From positions 1 through 64,000 of the forward strand of contig CAJJDF010000035.1 of NCBI GenBank assembly GCA_905182785.1: a stretch of DNA of 64,000 bases, read 5' to 3'. A program made the translations under genes and the position numbers. Numbering within the stretch: the first letter of the stretch is position 1; every line of letters begins with the position of its first letter. The notes below the pieces were generated by a model. The model was not told the origin of the DNA and ran no database searches. It saw only the letters and a program-made list of their open reading frames with translations. This DNA is from an uncultured Flavobacteriales bacterium (GTDB lineage Bacteria > Bacteroidota > Bacteroidia > Flavobacteriales_D > CAJJDF01). Below, piece by piece: positions 9,535 to 18,229 of this stretch.

Positions 9535-10299
9535 ATGAAAAAGCCTCTAATATTAGTAACCAATGATGATGGGATAACGGCTCCTGGAGTAAAAGCCTTG
9601 GTAGAAGTCGCTTCCCAATTGGGTGAGGTTGTAGTAATTGCTCCAGATAGCCCACAATCGGGAATGGGACACGCAATTACAGTAAATAATCCCATAAGAA
9701 TTGATAAAAGCGAGGTGTTTGGAGAAATAAAAGCTTTTACCTGTTCTGGAACTCCAGTAGATTGTGTGAAAGTCGGGATTTTTCATATCCTAAAAAGAAA
9801 ACCCGATTTGATTGTATCTGGAATAAATCACGGTTCCAATGCGGCTACCAATGTTATTTATTCGGGAACAATGTCGGCTGCTGTGGAGGGTGCCATGGAG
9901 AACATTCCTTCTATTGGTTTTTCTCTGGATGATTTTGACCATGATGCAGATTTTGAGCCCACAAAACATTTTGCAAAACTCATAATGAAAAAAGCTTTGT
10001 CCAATGATTTTCCTATTTCTACTTGTCTTAATGTGAATGTTCCTAAACTGCCCCTAAAAGCCCTAAAAGGAGTAAAAATTTGCCGACAAGCTATGGCTTT
10101 TTGGGAAGATAGGTTTGATGAGAGAAAAGATCCTCTTGGTAAAAAATATTATTGGCTTACTGGCGAATTTAAAGACCAAGAAGGTGCAGACGATACCGAT
10201 ATGTCTGCTATTAAAAATGGTTTTGTTTCTGTTGTTCCCGTACAATTTGATATGACAGCTCACCACGCTATACCTCAGCTAAAAAAATGGAAATTATAA
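9535..10299 (+). CDS. surE: 5'/3'-nucleotidase SurE (survival protein)
   Basis: A 254-aa cytoplasmic metal-dependent phosphatase that dephosphorylates nucleoside monophosphates. The signature is complete: TNDDG with the metal-binding Asp11-Asp12, Ser42 in SPQSGMG, and Asn98 in SGINHG, followed by SGTMSAAVEGA. Length is normal for the family (about 250 aa). No partner gene is joined to it; the next gene converges with a 1-nt gap. The ATG at 9535 fits the usual MKKPLILVTNDDG start. Confidence 0.97.
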   Translation: MKKPLILVTNDDGITAPGVKALVEVASQLGEVVVIAPDSPQSGMGHAITVNNPIRIDKSEVFGEIKAFTCSGTPVDCVKVGIFHILKRKPDLIVSGINHGSNAATNVIYSGTMSAAVEGAMENIPSIGFSLDDFDHDADFEPTKHFAKLIMKKALSNDFPISTCLNVNVPKLPLKALKGVKICRQAMAFWEDRFDERKDPLGKKYYWLTGEFKDQEGADDTDMSAIKNGFVSVVPVQFDMTAHHAIPQLKKWKL

Positions 10300-10300
10300 C

Positions 10301-10567
10301 TTAATAAGTTACTTTACAAGAAGGACATACTAATCCAGAATTTCCTTTTTTCAATTTTATTCCTTCAATTTTATTCACTACCACATTTTGGATAAAATTA
10401 AGATTGGCTTGTCCGTTATTCACATCTATTTGGTTGTCTTGGTACAATTCTCTTATTACCGAATCGTACTCTTGACTTCCCCAACAGTTGGGACAAACTG
10501 CATCTGGTGATTCGTTTTTAGTTTCTGAAGCTGGTCTTTTAAAAAATGCTGTTAATTTCTCTATCAT
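10301..10567 (-). CDS. Small zinc-ribbon-like protein of unknown function
   Basis: An 88-aa protein with two CxxC pairs far apart, CPNC (near residue 24) and CPSC (near residue 82), as in a split zinc ribbon. Between them is a hydrophilic helix-rich segment with no recognisable motif. No signal peptide or membrane span is seen, so it should be cytoplasmic. It sits alone on the minus strand, ending 1 nt past the convergent surE stop. I do not recognise the family; a structural or regulatory zinc-binding role is only a guess. Confidence 0.7.
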   Translation of the reverse strand: MIEKLTAFFKRPASETKNESPDAVCPNCWGSQEYDSVIRELYQDNQIDVNNGQANLNFIQNVVVNKIEGIKLKKGNSGLVCPSCKVTY

Positions 10568-10621
10568 AGGTTTGTTTTATTTTTTATAACGGAATTCGAA
10601 TACAATTCTTACAAAACAAAA

Positions 10622-10649
10622 AAAAGCCATACTTTTCAATATGGCTTTT
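10622..10649. terminator. Bidirectional hairpin terminator
   Basis: A perfect 10-bp inverted repeat (AAAAGCCATA ... TATGGCTTTT) with an 8-nt loop lies 21 nt beyond the stop of the aminotransferase gene. On the minus strand it is followed by a T run, so it should end that transcript. Confidence 0.8.
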
Positions 10650-10670
10650 AAACTTTGATAAATCTAACTC

Positions 10671-11858
10671 TTATTTATTATATTCTTTCAAAGCAACTTC
10701 CAAGCAATCCATTGCTTTATTCAAGTCCACTTCATTTAGTACATAAGCAATTCTTATTTCTTTCATTCCCATGTTTGGAGATGAATAAAAACCTGCTGCG
10801 GGTGCAAACATAACCGTACTTCCTTCGTGAGAAAACTCTTCTAGTAACCATTGGCAAAATTTCTCTGCATCATCTACAGGCAATTGCGCTATGGCATAAA
10901 AAGCTCCTTTTGGCATAGGACAAATAACTCCTTCTATATTATTTAATCTAGCCACCACAACATCTCTTCTTTTTTGGTATTCTACTTGTACTTCATCAAA
11001 ATAAGATTGAGGGGTATCCAAAGCAGCTTCTCCTGCAATTTGACCCAAGGTTGGCGGGCTTAATCTTGCTTGTCCAAATTTTAATGCATTTTTAATTAAA
11101 TCTTGATTTTTAGAAACAATTGCTCCAATTCTTGCTCCACACATGCTGTATCTTTTCGATACAGAATCTATCATTACCACATTTTGTTCTATGCCTTTTA
11201 AACTCAATACAGAAAATGGAGAACCTTCGTAACAAAACTCTCTGTAAACTTCATCCGCAAACAAAAATAAATCGTATTTCTTTACCAAATCTCTTAGCAC
11301 TTGTAATTCTTCTTTGGAATATACATACCCAGTTGGGTTTGCAGGATTACAAATAACAATTGCTTTGGTTCTTTCGGTAATCAATTTTTCAAATTCAACC
11401 ATTGAAGGCAAAGCAAAACCATCTTCTATTTTTGAAGTTACAGGAACTACATTCACTCCGGATGATTTGGCAAAACCATTGTAATTAGCATAAAAAGGTT
11501 CAGGAATAATGACTTCATCTTCTGGGTTAAGACAAACTTGCATACTAAACATTAAGGCTTCTGACCCTCCAGTTGTAATTAAAATATCCTCTGAATTCAC
11601 ATCCAATCCTATTCCTTGGTAATACTTAGCCAGTTTTTTTCTGTAAGATTCGTATCCAGCAGAATGACTGTATTCAATTACGGTACGGTCAATTTTACTT
11701 AACGCTTCCATCACCACTTCTGGTGTTTTAATATCGGGCTGACCAATATTTAAATGAAATACATTGACTCCTCTCTCTTTTGCTCCTTCTGCAAATGGAA
11801 CCAACTTACGAATAGGTGATTCAGGCATTTGAATCGCTTTGTCAGAAATCTTAGGCAT
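10671..11858 (-). CDS. Pyridoxal-phosphate-dependent aminotransferase, class I/II (aspartate aminotransferase-like)
   Basis: A 395-aa fold-type I aminotransferase. PLP contacts seen are TTGGSEAL (near residues 95-102), the NPANPTGY loop (171-178), FADEVY (200-205), the Schiff-base lysine K235 in DSVSKRYSMCGARIG, and the arginine R243 of that segment. The sequence resembles the AspC/PatA-like aspartate or aromatic aminotransferases of Bacteroidota; substrate specificity cannot be fixed from the sequence. It is a single gene with its own terminator at 10622..10649. A TAnnTTTG box (TAAGTTTG on the minus strand, 11882..11889) lies 24 nt upstream of the ATG and could be the -7 element, although no TTTG at the right spacing is visible. 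Confidence 0.93.
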   Translation of the reverse strand: MPKISDKAIQMPESPIRKLVPFAEGAKERGVNVFHLNIGQPDIKTPEVVMEALSKIDRTVIEYSHSAGYESYRKKLAKYYQGIGLDVNSEDILITTGGSEALMFSMQVCLNPEDEVIIPEPFYANYNGFAKSSGVNVVPVTSKIEDGFALPSMVEFEKLITERTKAIVICNPANPTGYVYSKEELQVLRDLVKKYDLFLFADEVYREFCYEGSPFSVLSLKGIEQNVVMIDSVSKRYSMCGARIGAIVSKNQDLIKNALKFGQARLSPPTLGQIAGEAALDTPQSYFDEVQVEYQKRRDVVVARLNNIEGVICPMPKGAFYAIAQLPVDDAEKFCQWLLEEFSHEGSTVMFAPAAGFYSSPNMGMKEIRIAYVLNEVDLNKAMDCLEVALKEYNK

Positions 11859-11931
11859 ATTACTTTTTTAAAATTAGTTCGCAAACTTAATACATTTGAA
11901 AATTAAAAATTAATTATTAGGTTAGAAAATT

Positions 11932-12705
11932 TTAATCAAATCGTAAATGACGCACAGAATTTCCTTTTTTCTGTAACTCCATCAAAGTATCAATTCCTAT
12001 TTCCATGTGTTTTTTTACAAAATTAGCTGTAACAGCCGTATCGCTTTTATCTGTTTTTACACCATCTGGTGTCATTGGCTGATCCGAAACCAACAACAAA
12101 GCACCACAAGGAATATGATTGGCAAAACCTACACTAAATACAGTTGCAGTTTCCATATCAATTGCCATGGCTCTAATTTCTCTTAAGTATTCTTTAAAAT
12201 CATTGTCGTGTTCCCACACTCTCCTATTTGTAGTATACACTGTTCCTGTCCAATAATCCAAACCGGCTTCACGAGTAACGTGTGAGGCCGCTCTTTGTAA
12301 ATTAAACGAAGGTAAAGCGGGTACTTCTGGTGGAAAATAATCATCTGATGCTCCCTCTCCTCTTATGGCAGCAATGGGCAAAATGATATCACCCAATTTG
12401 TTTTTCTTTTTAAGCCCACCACATTTACCAAGAAATAAAACTGCTTTGGGCGAAATTGCTCCCAACAAATCCATGATGGTAGCTGCATTTGCACTTCCCA
12501 TCCCAAAATTTATTATGGTTATTCCATTTGCTGTAGAATTTGGCATTGCACTGGTAGTTCCTTTTATTTCGGCTCCTGTCATTTCTGCAAAGAGATTGAC
12601 GTAGTTTTTGAAATTTGTAAGTAAAATATATTCACCAAATTCCTCTAATTGGATTCCCGTGTACCTAGGCAACCAATTTTTTATTATTTCTTCTTTTGAA
12701 TTCAT
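11932..12705 (-). CDS. amn: AMP nucleosidase (short form)
   Basis: A 257-aa nucleoside phosphorylase-fold enzyme that hydrolyses AMP to adenine and ribose 5-phosphate. Evidence is FGMGSANAAT, LGKCGG (near 92-97), the base and ribose pocket with DMETA (183-187), and SDQP (207-210). The enterobacterial Amn is about 484 aa with an extra N-terminal regulatory domain. This protein has only the catalytic domain, which is the normal form in Bacteroidota. It is a single gene, and its role is adenylate-pool control and purine salvage. A generic purine or MTA/SAH nucleosidase is the main alternative, but the overall sequence fits AMP nucleosidase better. Confidence 0.9.
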   Translation of the reverse strand: MNSKEEIIKNWLPRYTGIQLEEFGEYILLTNFKNYVNLFAEMTGAEIKGTTSAMPNSTANGITIINFGMGSANAATIMDLLGAISPKAVLFLGKCGGLKKKNKLGDIILPIAAIRGEGASDDYFPPEVPALPSFNLQRAASHVTREAGLDYWTGTVYTTNRRVWEHDNDFKEYLREIRAMAIDMETATVFSVGFANHIPCGALLLVSDQPMTPDGVKTDKSDTAVTANFVKKHMEIGIDTLMELQKKGNSVRHLRFD

Positions 12706-12924
12706 ATCTGTAAGGTATTACTTTTTATACTAACGTACTAAAATTTTGTTTTGTGTTTTAAGGATATCTATTTCCCTATTTACATTCCGTAAACATCACT
12801 TTACATTTAATTAAATAAAAAACCATCTAATGCCTGCGAACTAAAATTTGAAATTAAAAAACTAATTCTATGCTGCGTAAGGTATTTTAGAAATTACTAT
12901 ATTTAAATAAATATTACAGCACAA

Positions 12925-14478
12925 ATGGAATACGATTATATAATTATTGGTAGTGGATTTGGAGGTTCTGTTAGTGCTTTGCGTTTATCGCAAAAAGGAT
13001 ATAAAGTTTTGGTCATAGAGAAAGGAAAATGGTATAAATCTAAGGATTTTCCTAAAACAAATTGGAACTTAAGAAAATGGCTTTGGATGCCCAAACTTAA
13101 GTTTTTTGGCATAATGAAAGTAACCATTTTTAAACATGTTGGAATAATTTCTGGAACTGGTGTTGGAGGGGGTTCTTTGGTTTATGCAAATACATTACCT
13201 ATTCCAAAATCAACTTTTTTTAAAACTGGAAGTTGGAAAGATTTAAACGATTGGGAAACCGAGTTAAAACCTCATTACAAAGAAGCACTTAGGATGTTGG
13301 GAGCAGTAAAAAACCCAAAACTATTTGCCGGAGACGAAGGATTAAAAAAGGTTTCACAAGAGATGGAGATTGAAGATAAATTTGAAACTACGAACGTAGC
13401 AGTTTATTTTGGAGAAGAAAACGTAACTAAAAAAGATCCTTATTTTGAAGGTAAAGGTCCCGATAGAACTGGCTGTAATTTTTGTGGAGCCTGTATGACG
13501 GGATGCAGAAATAACTCTAAAAACACACTAGATAAGAACTATTTATATTTGGCTCAGCAACTTGGAGCGATAATATTAGCAGAAAATGAAGTGATTGATG
13601 TAAAGCCGCTAGAATCAAAAAATGGTTACAAAGTACATCTAAAATCAAGTACCAAGTTTTTCAAAAAAAGAAAAACAATCACAACAAAAGGAGTTATTTT
13701 TTCTGGTGGAGTTCTAGGAACAATTAAGTTATTATTGAAATTGAAGGAAAAATCACTTCCTAATATTTCTCATAAACTAGGCGAAGAAATAAGAACCAAT
13801 AATGAAACTTTAGTGAGTGTTTCTAGTCTTGAAAAAGACAAAAACTTTTCGAAAGGAGTAGCAATAGGAAGTATTTTGAACACAGACGACAACAGCCATT
13901 TGGAAATTTGCAGGTATGGCGAAGGATCAAGTGCCTGGAAACTAGTTCACTTTCCTTATGTAACTGGCAATAACTTTATAGTTAGAATCCTTAAAATATT
14001 TGGAAAAATAATTACCTCTCCCATAAAGTACTTTAGAATTTATGTCTTGAATCATTGGTCAAAAAAAACGGTTGTTCTATTATTCATGCAGACACTAGAC
14101 AGCACCCTTAAATTTAAAAGAAACAGGTTTGGAGGTATGAACTCTAGCATGAGTTCGGGTAAAAAACCTTCTCCTTTCATTCCCGAATCTAAAAAATTAG
14201 TAGATTCTTACAGCAAAGCAATTAATGGAGTAAGCACTTCTTTTGCTATTGAAACTTTAGCAGGAATTCCTTCTACTGCACACATTTTGGGGGGAGCAGT
14301 AATGGGAGAAACGAGAAACGAAGGAGTAATTGACAAAAACAATCAAGTCTTTGGGTATGACAACATGATGATAATTGACGGTTCTATGATTTCGGCAAAT
14401 CCTGGGGTAAATCCTTCCTTGTCCATTACAGCTATTGCAGAAAAAGCAATGTCTACGATTCCTTCAAAAAATGGTTAA
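12925..14478 (+). CDS. GMC-family FAD oxidoreductase (cholesterol-oxidase-like) with a CxxCxxCxxxC cluster
   Basis: A 517-aa flavoprotein. The Rossmann FAD motif GSGFGG is at residues 9-14, the GTGVGGGSLVYAN loop near 77-89, and the C-terminal GMC_oxred_C segment has AHILGGAVMG and NPGVNPSLSITAIAE. Within the insert is CNFCGACMTGC with Cys184, 187, 190 and 194. This CxxCxxCxxxC spacing is the same as a [4Fe-4S] ferredoxin ligand set. The substrate is unknown; relatives are annotated as cholesterol oxidase-like or choline dehydrogenase-like, and a sterol substrate should not be assumed. No signal peptide. The gene overlaps the convergent maf stop by 4 nt. Confidence 0.88.
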   Translation: MEYDYIIIGSGFGGSVSALRLSQKGYKVLVIEKGKWYKSKDFPKTNWNLRKWLWMPKLKFFGIMKVTIFKHVGIISGTGVGGGSLVYANTLPIPKSTFFKTGSWKDLNDWETELKPHYKEALRMLGAVKNPKLFAGDEGLKKVSQEMEIEDKFETTNVAVYFGEENVTKKDPYFEGKGPDRTGCNFCGACMTGCRNNSKNTLDKNYLYLAQQLGAIILAENEVIDVKPLESKNGYKVHLKSSTKFFKKRKTITTKGVIFSGGVLGTIKLLLKLKEKSLPNISHKLGEEIRTNNETLVSVSSLEKDKNFSKGVAIGSILNTDDNSHLEICRYGEGSSAWKLVHFPYVTGNNFIVRILKIFGKIITSPIKYFRIYVLNHWSKKTVVLLFMQTLDSTLKFKRNRFGGMNSSMSSGKKPSPFIPESKKLVDSYSKAINGVSTSFAIETLAGIPSTAHILGGAVMGETRNEGVIDKNNQVFGYDNMMIIDGSMISANPGVNPSLSITAIAEKAMSTIPSKNG

Positions 14479-15056
14479 AATTTTGCCAACTCTTCGTTCA
14501 ATCTAAAAAGTGGCAATCCGACTACATTAAAATAATCTCCTTCAATTTTACTTATTCCCACAAAGCCAATCCATTCCTGAATTCCGTAAGATCCAGCCTT
14601 GTCGTAAGGTTGGTAATTATCTATGTAGTATTCTATTTCTTCTTGTGCCAATTCTTTAAAAAACACTTTAGTTGTTTCATAAAAACTATGTGTCTTGGCT
14701 TTGCTCATTAGCGTAACTGCTGTAATCACTTCATGGCTTTTTCCAGACAATCTTTTTAGCATTTCTATAGCTTCACTCTTATCTTTAGGTTTGCCAAGTT
14801 GCTTATTATCAATCCACACAATCGTATCTGAGGTAATAACTAACTCATTTTCTTGAAGCTCTTCTTGAAATGCTTTTGCTTTTAAATTGGCTAAATAAAC
14901 AGGAATTTCTTCTTTGAATAAAGCGGGTGGAAAAATCTCTTCTATTTCTTTTGTTTTTATTTCAAAAGTAAGTCCCAATCCTTTCAATAACTCCTGTCTT
15001 CTTGGCGACTTGGAAGCAAGAATTAGATTATAGTTGTTTAGCTTATCAATTAACAT
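14475..15056 (-). CDS. maf: Maf-family nucleotide pyrophosphatase
   Basis: A 193-aa cytoplasmic house-cleaning enzyme that hydrolyses non-canonical or dTTP/UTP-type nucleoside triphosphates to monophosphates. Signature elements are ASKSPRR (residues 14-20), the catalytic Asp77 in TSDTIV, GKPKDKSEA, and the YDKAGSYGIQ loop. The loop and length match the YhdE/Maf branch. The start codon lies inside the end of the upstream NlpC/P60 gene (11-nt overlap, same strand), so the two are probably translationally coupled. Confidence 0.95.
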   Translation of the reverse strand: MLIDKLNNYNLILASKSPRRQELLKGLGLTFEIKTKEIEEIFPPALFKEEIPVYLANLKAKAFQEELQENELVITSDTIVWIDNKQLGKPKDKSEAIEMLKRLSGKSHEVITAVTLMSKAKTHSFYETTKVFFKELAQEEIEYYIDNYQPYDKAGSYGIQEWIGFVGISKIEGDYFNVVGLPLFRLNEELAKF

Positions 15057-15990
15057 TTTCTTCTTTTTTTGGTCTTCCTGCAGCTACCATTCTTGGTTTC
15101 CAATACGTATTGGTAGAAACATCTGTAATCATAATTCCACGGCTAGAGGATGCGTGAATCATAGTTAGGTTCTCTCCTTCTTCGGAAATTACAATTCCTA
15201 CGTGAGTAATGTTGCTTTTCTTTCTATTCTTCGAAAAGAATACTAAATCCCCTTTTTTGGCATGTTTTACTTTTATTGATTCAATATCTCCATGTTGTGT
15301 CCTTGCAGTTCTTGGTAATTCATGCCCATATTTATTCAATATATATTGCGTATAACCCGAACAATCAAATCCTCCATCTCCTATCCCTCCATATATGTAA
15401 GGAACTCCAATAAATTTTTTGGCGTAAGTAATCATTTTATCTTCCTCCGAGAAATAAGGGATTTCGCAAACTGTATCTACTTCTGAACCTTTAAAAACCT
15501 TAGGATAATCAACTTTTTTTCCTGGCTCATTCTTTACAATAATCATTTGCTCTTTTTGGATTACTTGTGGCACATTGGACTGCTGCATTACATAAATATA
15601 AGCGTCTGATTGTATAGAAACTTTTTTTGCTTTTTTATAAATCACACCTAAGTCTGTGATTAAAACTGATTTTTTTTGTAAAAAACCAAACTCCTTATCC
15701 AACTCATAATAGTTTTCATAAGCAACTGTTGATTTTAATAATACCTCGGGGTGGGAACTCAAATACCGTTTATCTTCCGATAATTTTGCAAAAGCAACTG
15801 CTTGGAACAAATGAACTAATTCATTGTCTTCGTAGCCTTTTTTATTAATTAGCTTTTCCGTTTTACGCAAAAGAGCTCTGTAATTCTTTTGTTTGTATAA
15901 CAATTCCAACACTTCTACTTTCCTATCTTGAGTAAAAGATTGAAGCCCAAAAGTGAGGAATAGAATTATTAAAATAAATATTTTTTTCAT
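15046..15990 (-). CDS. NlpC/P60 (C40) family cell-wall peptidase, exported
   Basis: A 314-aa protein with a signal peptide (residues 1-20, ending QSFTQ). A central region with tetratricopeptide-like or helical character precedes a C-terminal NlpC/P60 domain (about 185-300). The catalytic cysteine is C210 in GGFDCSGY, the histidine is H263 in THVGIV, and the third polar residue is probably H279 in MIHASSSRGI. It should cleave peptidoglycan stem peptides (gamma-D-Glu-diamino-acid type) in the periplasm. It is the first gene of a two-gene unit with maf and overlaps it by 11 nt. Confidence 0.92.
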   Translation of the reverse strand: MKKIFILIILFLTFGLQSFTQDRKVEVLELLYKQKNYRALLRKTEKLINKKGYEDNELVHLFQAVAFAKLSEDKRYLSSHPEVLLKSTVAYENYYELDKEFGFLQKKSVLITDLGVIYKKAKKVSIQSDAYIYVMQQSNVPQVIQKEQMIIVKNEPGKKVDYPKVFKGSEVDTVCEIPYFSEEDKMITYAKKFIGVPYIYGGIGDGGFDCSGYTQYILNKYGHELPRTARTQHGDIESIKVKHAKKGDLVFFSKNRKKSNITHVGIVISEEGENLTMIHASSSRGIMITDVSTNTYWKPRMVAAGRPKKEENVN

Positions 15991-16187
15991 TGGTATTATA
16001 ATTATAGTACTAATTAACTACAAATAAGCGTTCAAAATTCATTCCGAAATAAGAGTAATCAATAGAGTGTTATTGAAAACTTTACTATTATTTAAATAAA
16101 CCGACAAATTGACACTCTACAACTGACTAAACATCAAATAAATTGCATTAAAAAAAGGAGATTTTAGCTTTTTGAATAAACTTTGCT

Positions 16188-16195
16188 TAATTTTG
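16188..16195 (+). promoter_or_regulatory. Candidate -7 element for ndk
   Basis: TAATTTTG matches the Bacteroidota -7 consensus TAnnTTTG and lies 18 nt upstream of the ndk ATG, which would give a short leader. A TTTTAG stretch sits near the expected -33 position, an imperfect match to TTTG. Confidence 0.4.
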
Positions 16196-16213
16196 CCAAA
16201 AATTTAATATAAA

Positions 16214-16633
16214 ATGGCAAATAACATCACATTTACAATGATCAAACCAGAAGCAGTAGCTAATGGTTCTATGGGGAAAATTATCGATATGATAATCTCA
16301 AACGGCTTTACAATTAAAGCTATGAAATTGAAACAATTATCTAAAGAAGAAGCGGGAGAATTTTACGCAGTACACAATGAAAGACCTTTTTACGGGGAAT
16401 TAGTTGACTACATGAGCGAAGGACCAATCGTAGCGGCAATTCTTGAAAAAGACAATGCAGTAGAAGATTTCAGAACTTTGATAGGAGCAACTGATCCTGC
16501 TGAAGCAGCTGAAGGAACTATAAGAAAAGCTTATGCTGAATCTAAAGCAAAAAATGCATGTCATGGAAGTGACAGTGATGAAAATGCTCAAATTGAAGCA
16601 GCTTTTCACTTTTCTGCTAGCGAAATGTTCTAA
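16214..16633 (+). CDS. ndk: Nucleoside diphosphate kinase
   Basis: A 139-aa cytoplasmic enzyme that transfers the gamma-phosphate of NTPs to NDPs through a phospho-histidine. Present are the N-terminal TMIKPEAV, the [20 protein letters not shown] segment shown by its landmarks (ERPFY, GPIVA), and the catalytic H117 in NACHGSDS. Full length for the family. It is monocistronic, with a strong hairpin terminator at 16652..16688 and a candidate -7 box at 16188..16195. Confidence 0.98.
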   Translation: MANNITFTMIKPEAVANGSMGKIIDMIISNGFTIKAMKLKQLSKEEAGEFYAVHNERPFYGELVDYMSEGPIVAAILEKDNAVEDFRTLIGATDPAEAAEGTIRKAYAESKAKNACHGSDSDENAQIEAAFHFSASEMF

Positions 16634-16651
16634 GTAGAAATTTAACTTTAA

Positions 16652-16688
16652 AAAAAACCTCTTGAGAATTTCTCAGGAGGTTTTTTTT
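16652..16688 (+). terminator. Intrinsic terminator of ndk
   Basis: A 12-bp stem (AACCTCTTGAGA ... TCTCAGGAGGTT, one G-T wobble) with a 3-nt loop is followed by eight Ts. It starts about 20 nt after the ndk stop. A tract on the other side makes it potentially bidirectional, so it may also serve the convergent lhgO gene. Confidence 0.9.
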
Positions 16689-16773
16689 GTGTCTTATTTA
16701 TTTAAATAATAATTCGTTTTATTTTGAAAATCAATACATTTAAGAATAATTAACCAATATATATAGTTAATTG

Positions 16774-17973
16774 TTACTCATCAATCATATCAACTATCTT
16801 CTGCCCAATTGCCAATCCTGCTGTGGCAGCAGGCGAAGGAGCATTAAGTACGTGAATGCTGTTCCCTTTATATTCTATTCTGAAATCATCCCGAGTTTCT
16901 CCGCTTACTCCCAATAATTGAGCTCTCACTCCACTTCTCCCCTTTTTCAAGTCGTCTAGTTCTAACGAAGGAATCATTCTTTGTAGCGTCTCTAAAAATA
17001 ACTGCTTAGAAAATGCTCTTCGGTATTCCATCAAAGCATATTTAGGGTTTTGAGTTAGTAAACTCCAAGTTCCTTTGTAACTCAATGCATCCCAAGTATC
17101 TTTCAAACTAAATGAAGTACGGCTGTATCCTTCCCTTTTAAAAGAAAAAACAGCATTGGGTCCGCATTCTATTTCTCCATCTGTCATTCTTGTGAAATGC
17201 ACTCCTAAGAAAGGAAAATCTGGATTGGGGACAGGATAAATCAAATTCTTTACTTTGTGTTTCGCTTTCTCTGTTAATTCATAATAATCTCCACGGAAAG
17301 GAACCACTTTTTCTTTTAAATCTACGTGATCTTTTTTTGCTAATCTATCGGCTTGCAGTCCTCCACAAAAAATCATTTTCTTGGCTTTGTAACTTTCTTT
17401 GGTAGTTACCAATTCAGATATTTCTCCCTGATTAATTACTGTTACTTCTTCCCCTAGTTTTATTACAGCAGGATTAGAACTTGCAGTAATAATATCTGCC
17501 AATTTATGAACTGTAGCTCTGTAATCTATAATTCCTGTACAAGGAACATGAATTCCTCCTATCGATTCTACATACGGTTCAATTTGTTTTACCTCTTCTG
17601 CATTTATTTTTGTAATCCCTTCGGTTTCGTTAGCAATTCCATTGTTAAAAATGTTTTCCATGAACGGAAGCTCTTTTTCATCTGTAGCCACAATTACTTT
17701 TCCGCATACATCATGAGGAATGTTGTGTTTTTGAGCAAATGCAACTAATTCTAGTCTTCCTGTTTTGCAATTTTCTGCTTTCAAAGAACCAGGAGCATAA
17801 TACAACCCAGAGTGAATTACACCTGAATTATTACCCGTTTGGTGAGCAGATAATTCAATTTCTTTTTCAATCACAAGAACTTTAGCTTGAGGGAATTTCA
17901 AAGTCAGTTTATAGGCTGTAGAAAGTCCAACTATTCCTCCTCCAACAACAGCATAATCGTATATTTCAGACAT
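16774..17973 (-). CDS. lhgO: L-2-hydroxyglutarate oxidase
   Basis: A 399-aa FAD-dependent oxidoreductase of the DAO family that oxidises L-2-hydroxyglutarate to 2-oxoglutarate. The dinucleotide-binding GGGIVG is at residues 11-16, followed by HQTGNNSGVIHSG and YYAPGSLKA, which are hallmark stretches of LhgO/YgaF. The C-terminus has RSGVRAQ and APSPAATAGLAIG. It acts in metabolite repair or lysine/glutarate catabolism and is generally membrane-associated through the quinone pool; no transmembrane segment is seen. It is divergent from the thioesterase gene. A minus-strand TATCTTTG (17995..18002) lies 21 nt upstream. Confidence 0.93.
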   Translation of the reverse strand: MSEIYDYAVVGGGIVGLSTAYKLTLKFPQAKVLVIEKEIELSAHQTGNNSGVIHSGLYYAPGSLKAENCKTGRLELVAFAQKHNIPHDVCGKVIVATDEKELPFMENIFNNGIANETEGITKINAEEVKQIEPYVESIGGIHVPCTGIIDYRATVHKLADIITASSNPAVIKLGEEVTVINQGEISELVTTKESYKAKKMIFCGGLQADRLAKKDHVDLKEKVVPFRGDYYELTEKAKHKVKNLIYPVPNPDFPFLGVHFTRMTDGEIECGPNAVFSFKREGYSRTSFSLKDTWDALSYKGTWSLLTQNPKYALMEYRRAFSKQLFLETLQRMIPSLELDDLKKGRSGVRAQLLGVSGETRDDFRIEYKGNSIHVLNAPSPAATAGLAIGQKIVDMIDE

Positions 17974-18033
17974 AAAAGTATTTATTACTTCTTACAAAGA
18001 TAGAAAAACACCCCCTTTATACCCTCTCAATAA

Positions 18034-18179
18034 GAGAGATTCTTTGAAAAAATAATTCTCTCGATCTTTTTAAATTTACGTTAAGAAAAAAAACAAATTG
18101 AATAAAGACAAAACACACCTTTATCCCCTAATTCAGCAATGCTCAACACAAAGTCTCAAGAGATGAGATTCTTTGAAAA
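18034..18179. repeat. Imperfect direct repeat in the lhgO/thioesterase divergent region
   Basis: A 15-bp perfect direct repeat, GAGATTCTTTGAAAA, occurs at 18036..18050 and 18165..18179. Both copies extend leftward as TCTCAA..GAGA-like sequence, so each has a small internal dyad. The second copy contains the -33 TTTG of the thioesterase promoter. The repeat could be a paired operator or remnants of a dispersed element. Confidence 0.5.
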
Positions 18180-18203
18180 GAAAATAATAAATAAGTACCT
18201 TTG
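18172..18203 (+). promoter_or_regulatory. Bacteroidota-type promoter of the thioesterase-rlmH unit
   Basis: TTTG (18172..18175), a 20-nt spacer, then TACCTTTG (18196..18203). This matches the -33/-7 consensus TTTG-N19-21-TAnnTTTG. The ATG follows 27 nt downstream. Confidence 0.75.
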
Positions 18204-18229
18204 AAAATCACAAAATAAAAAGAGAATAA

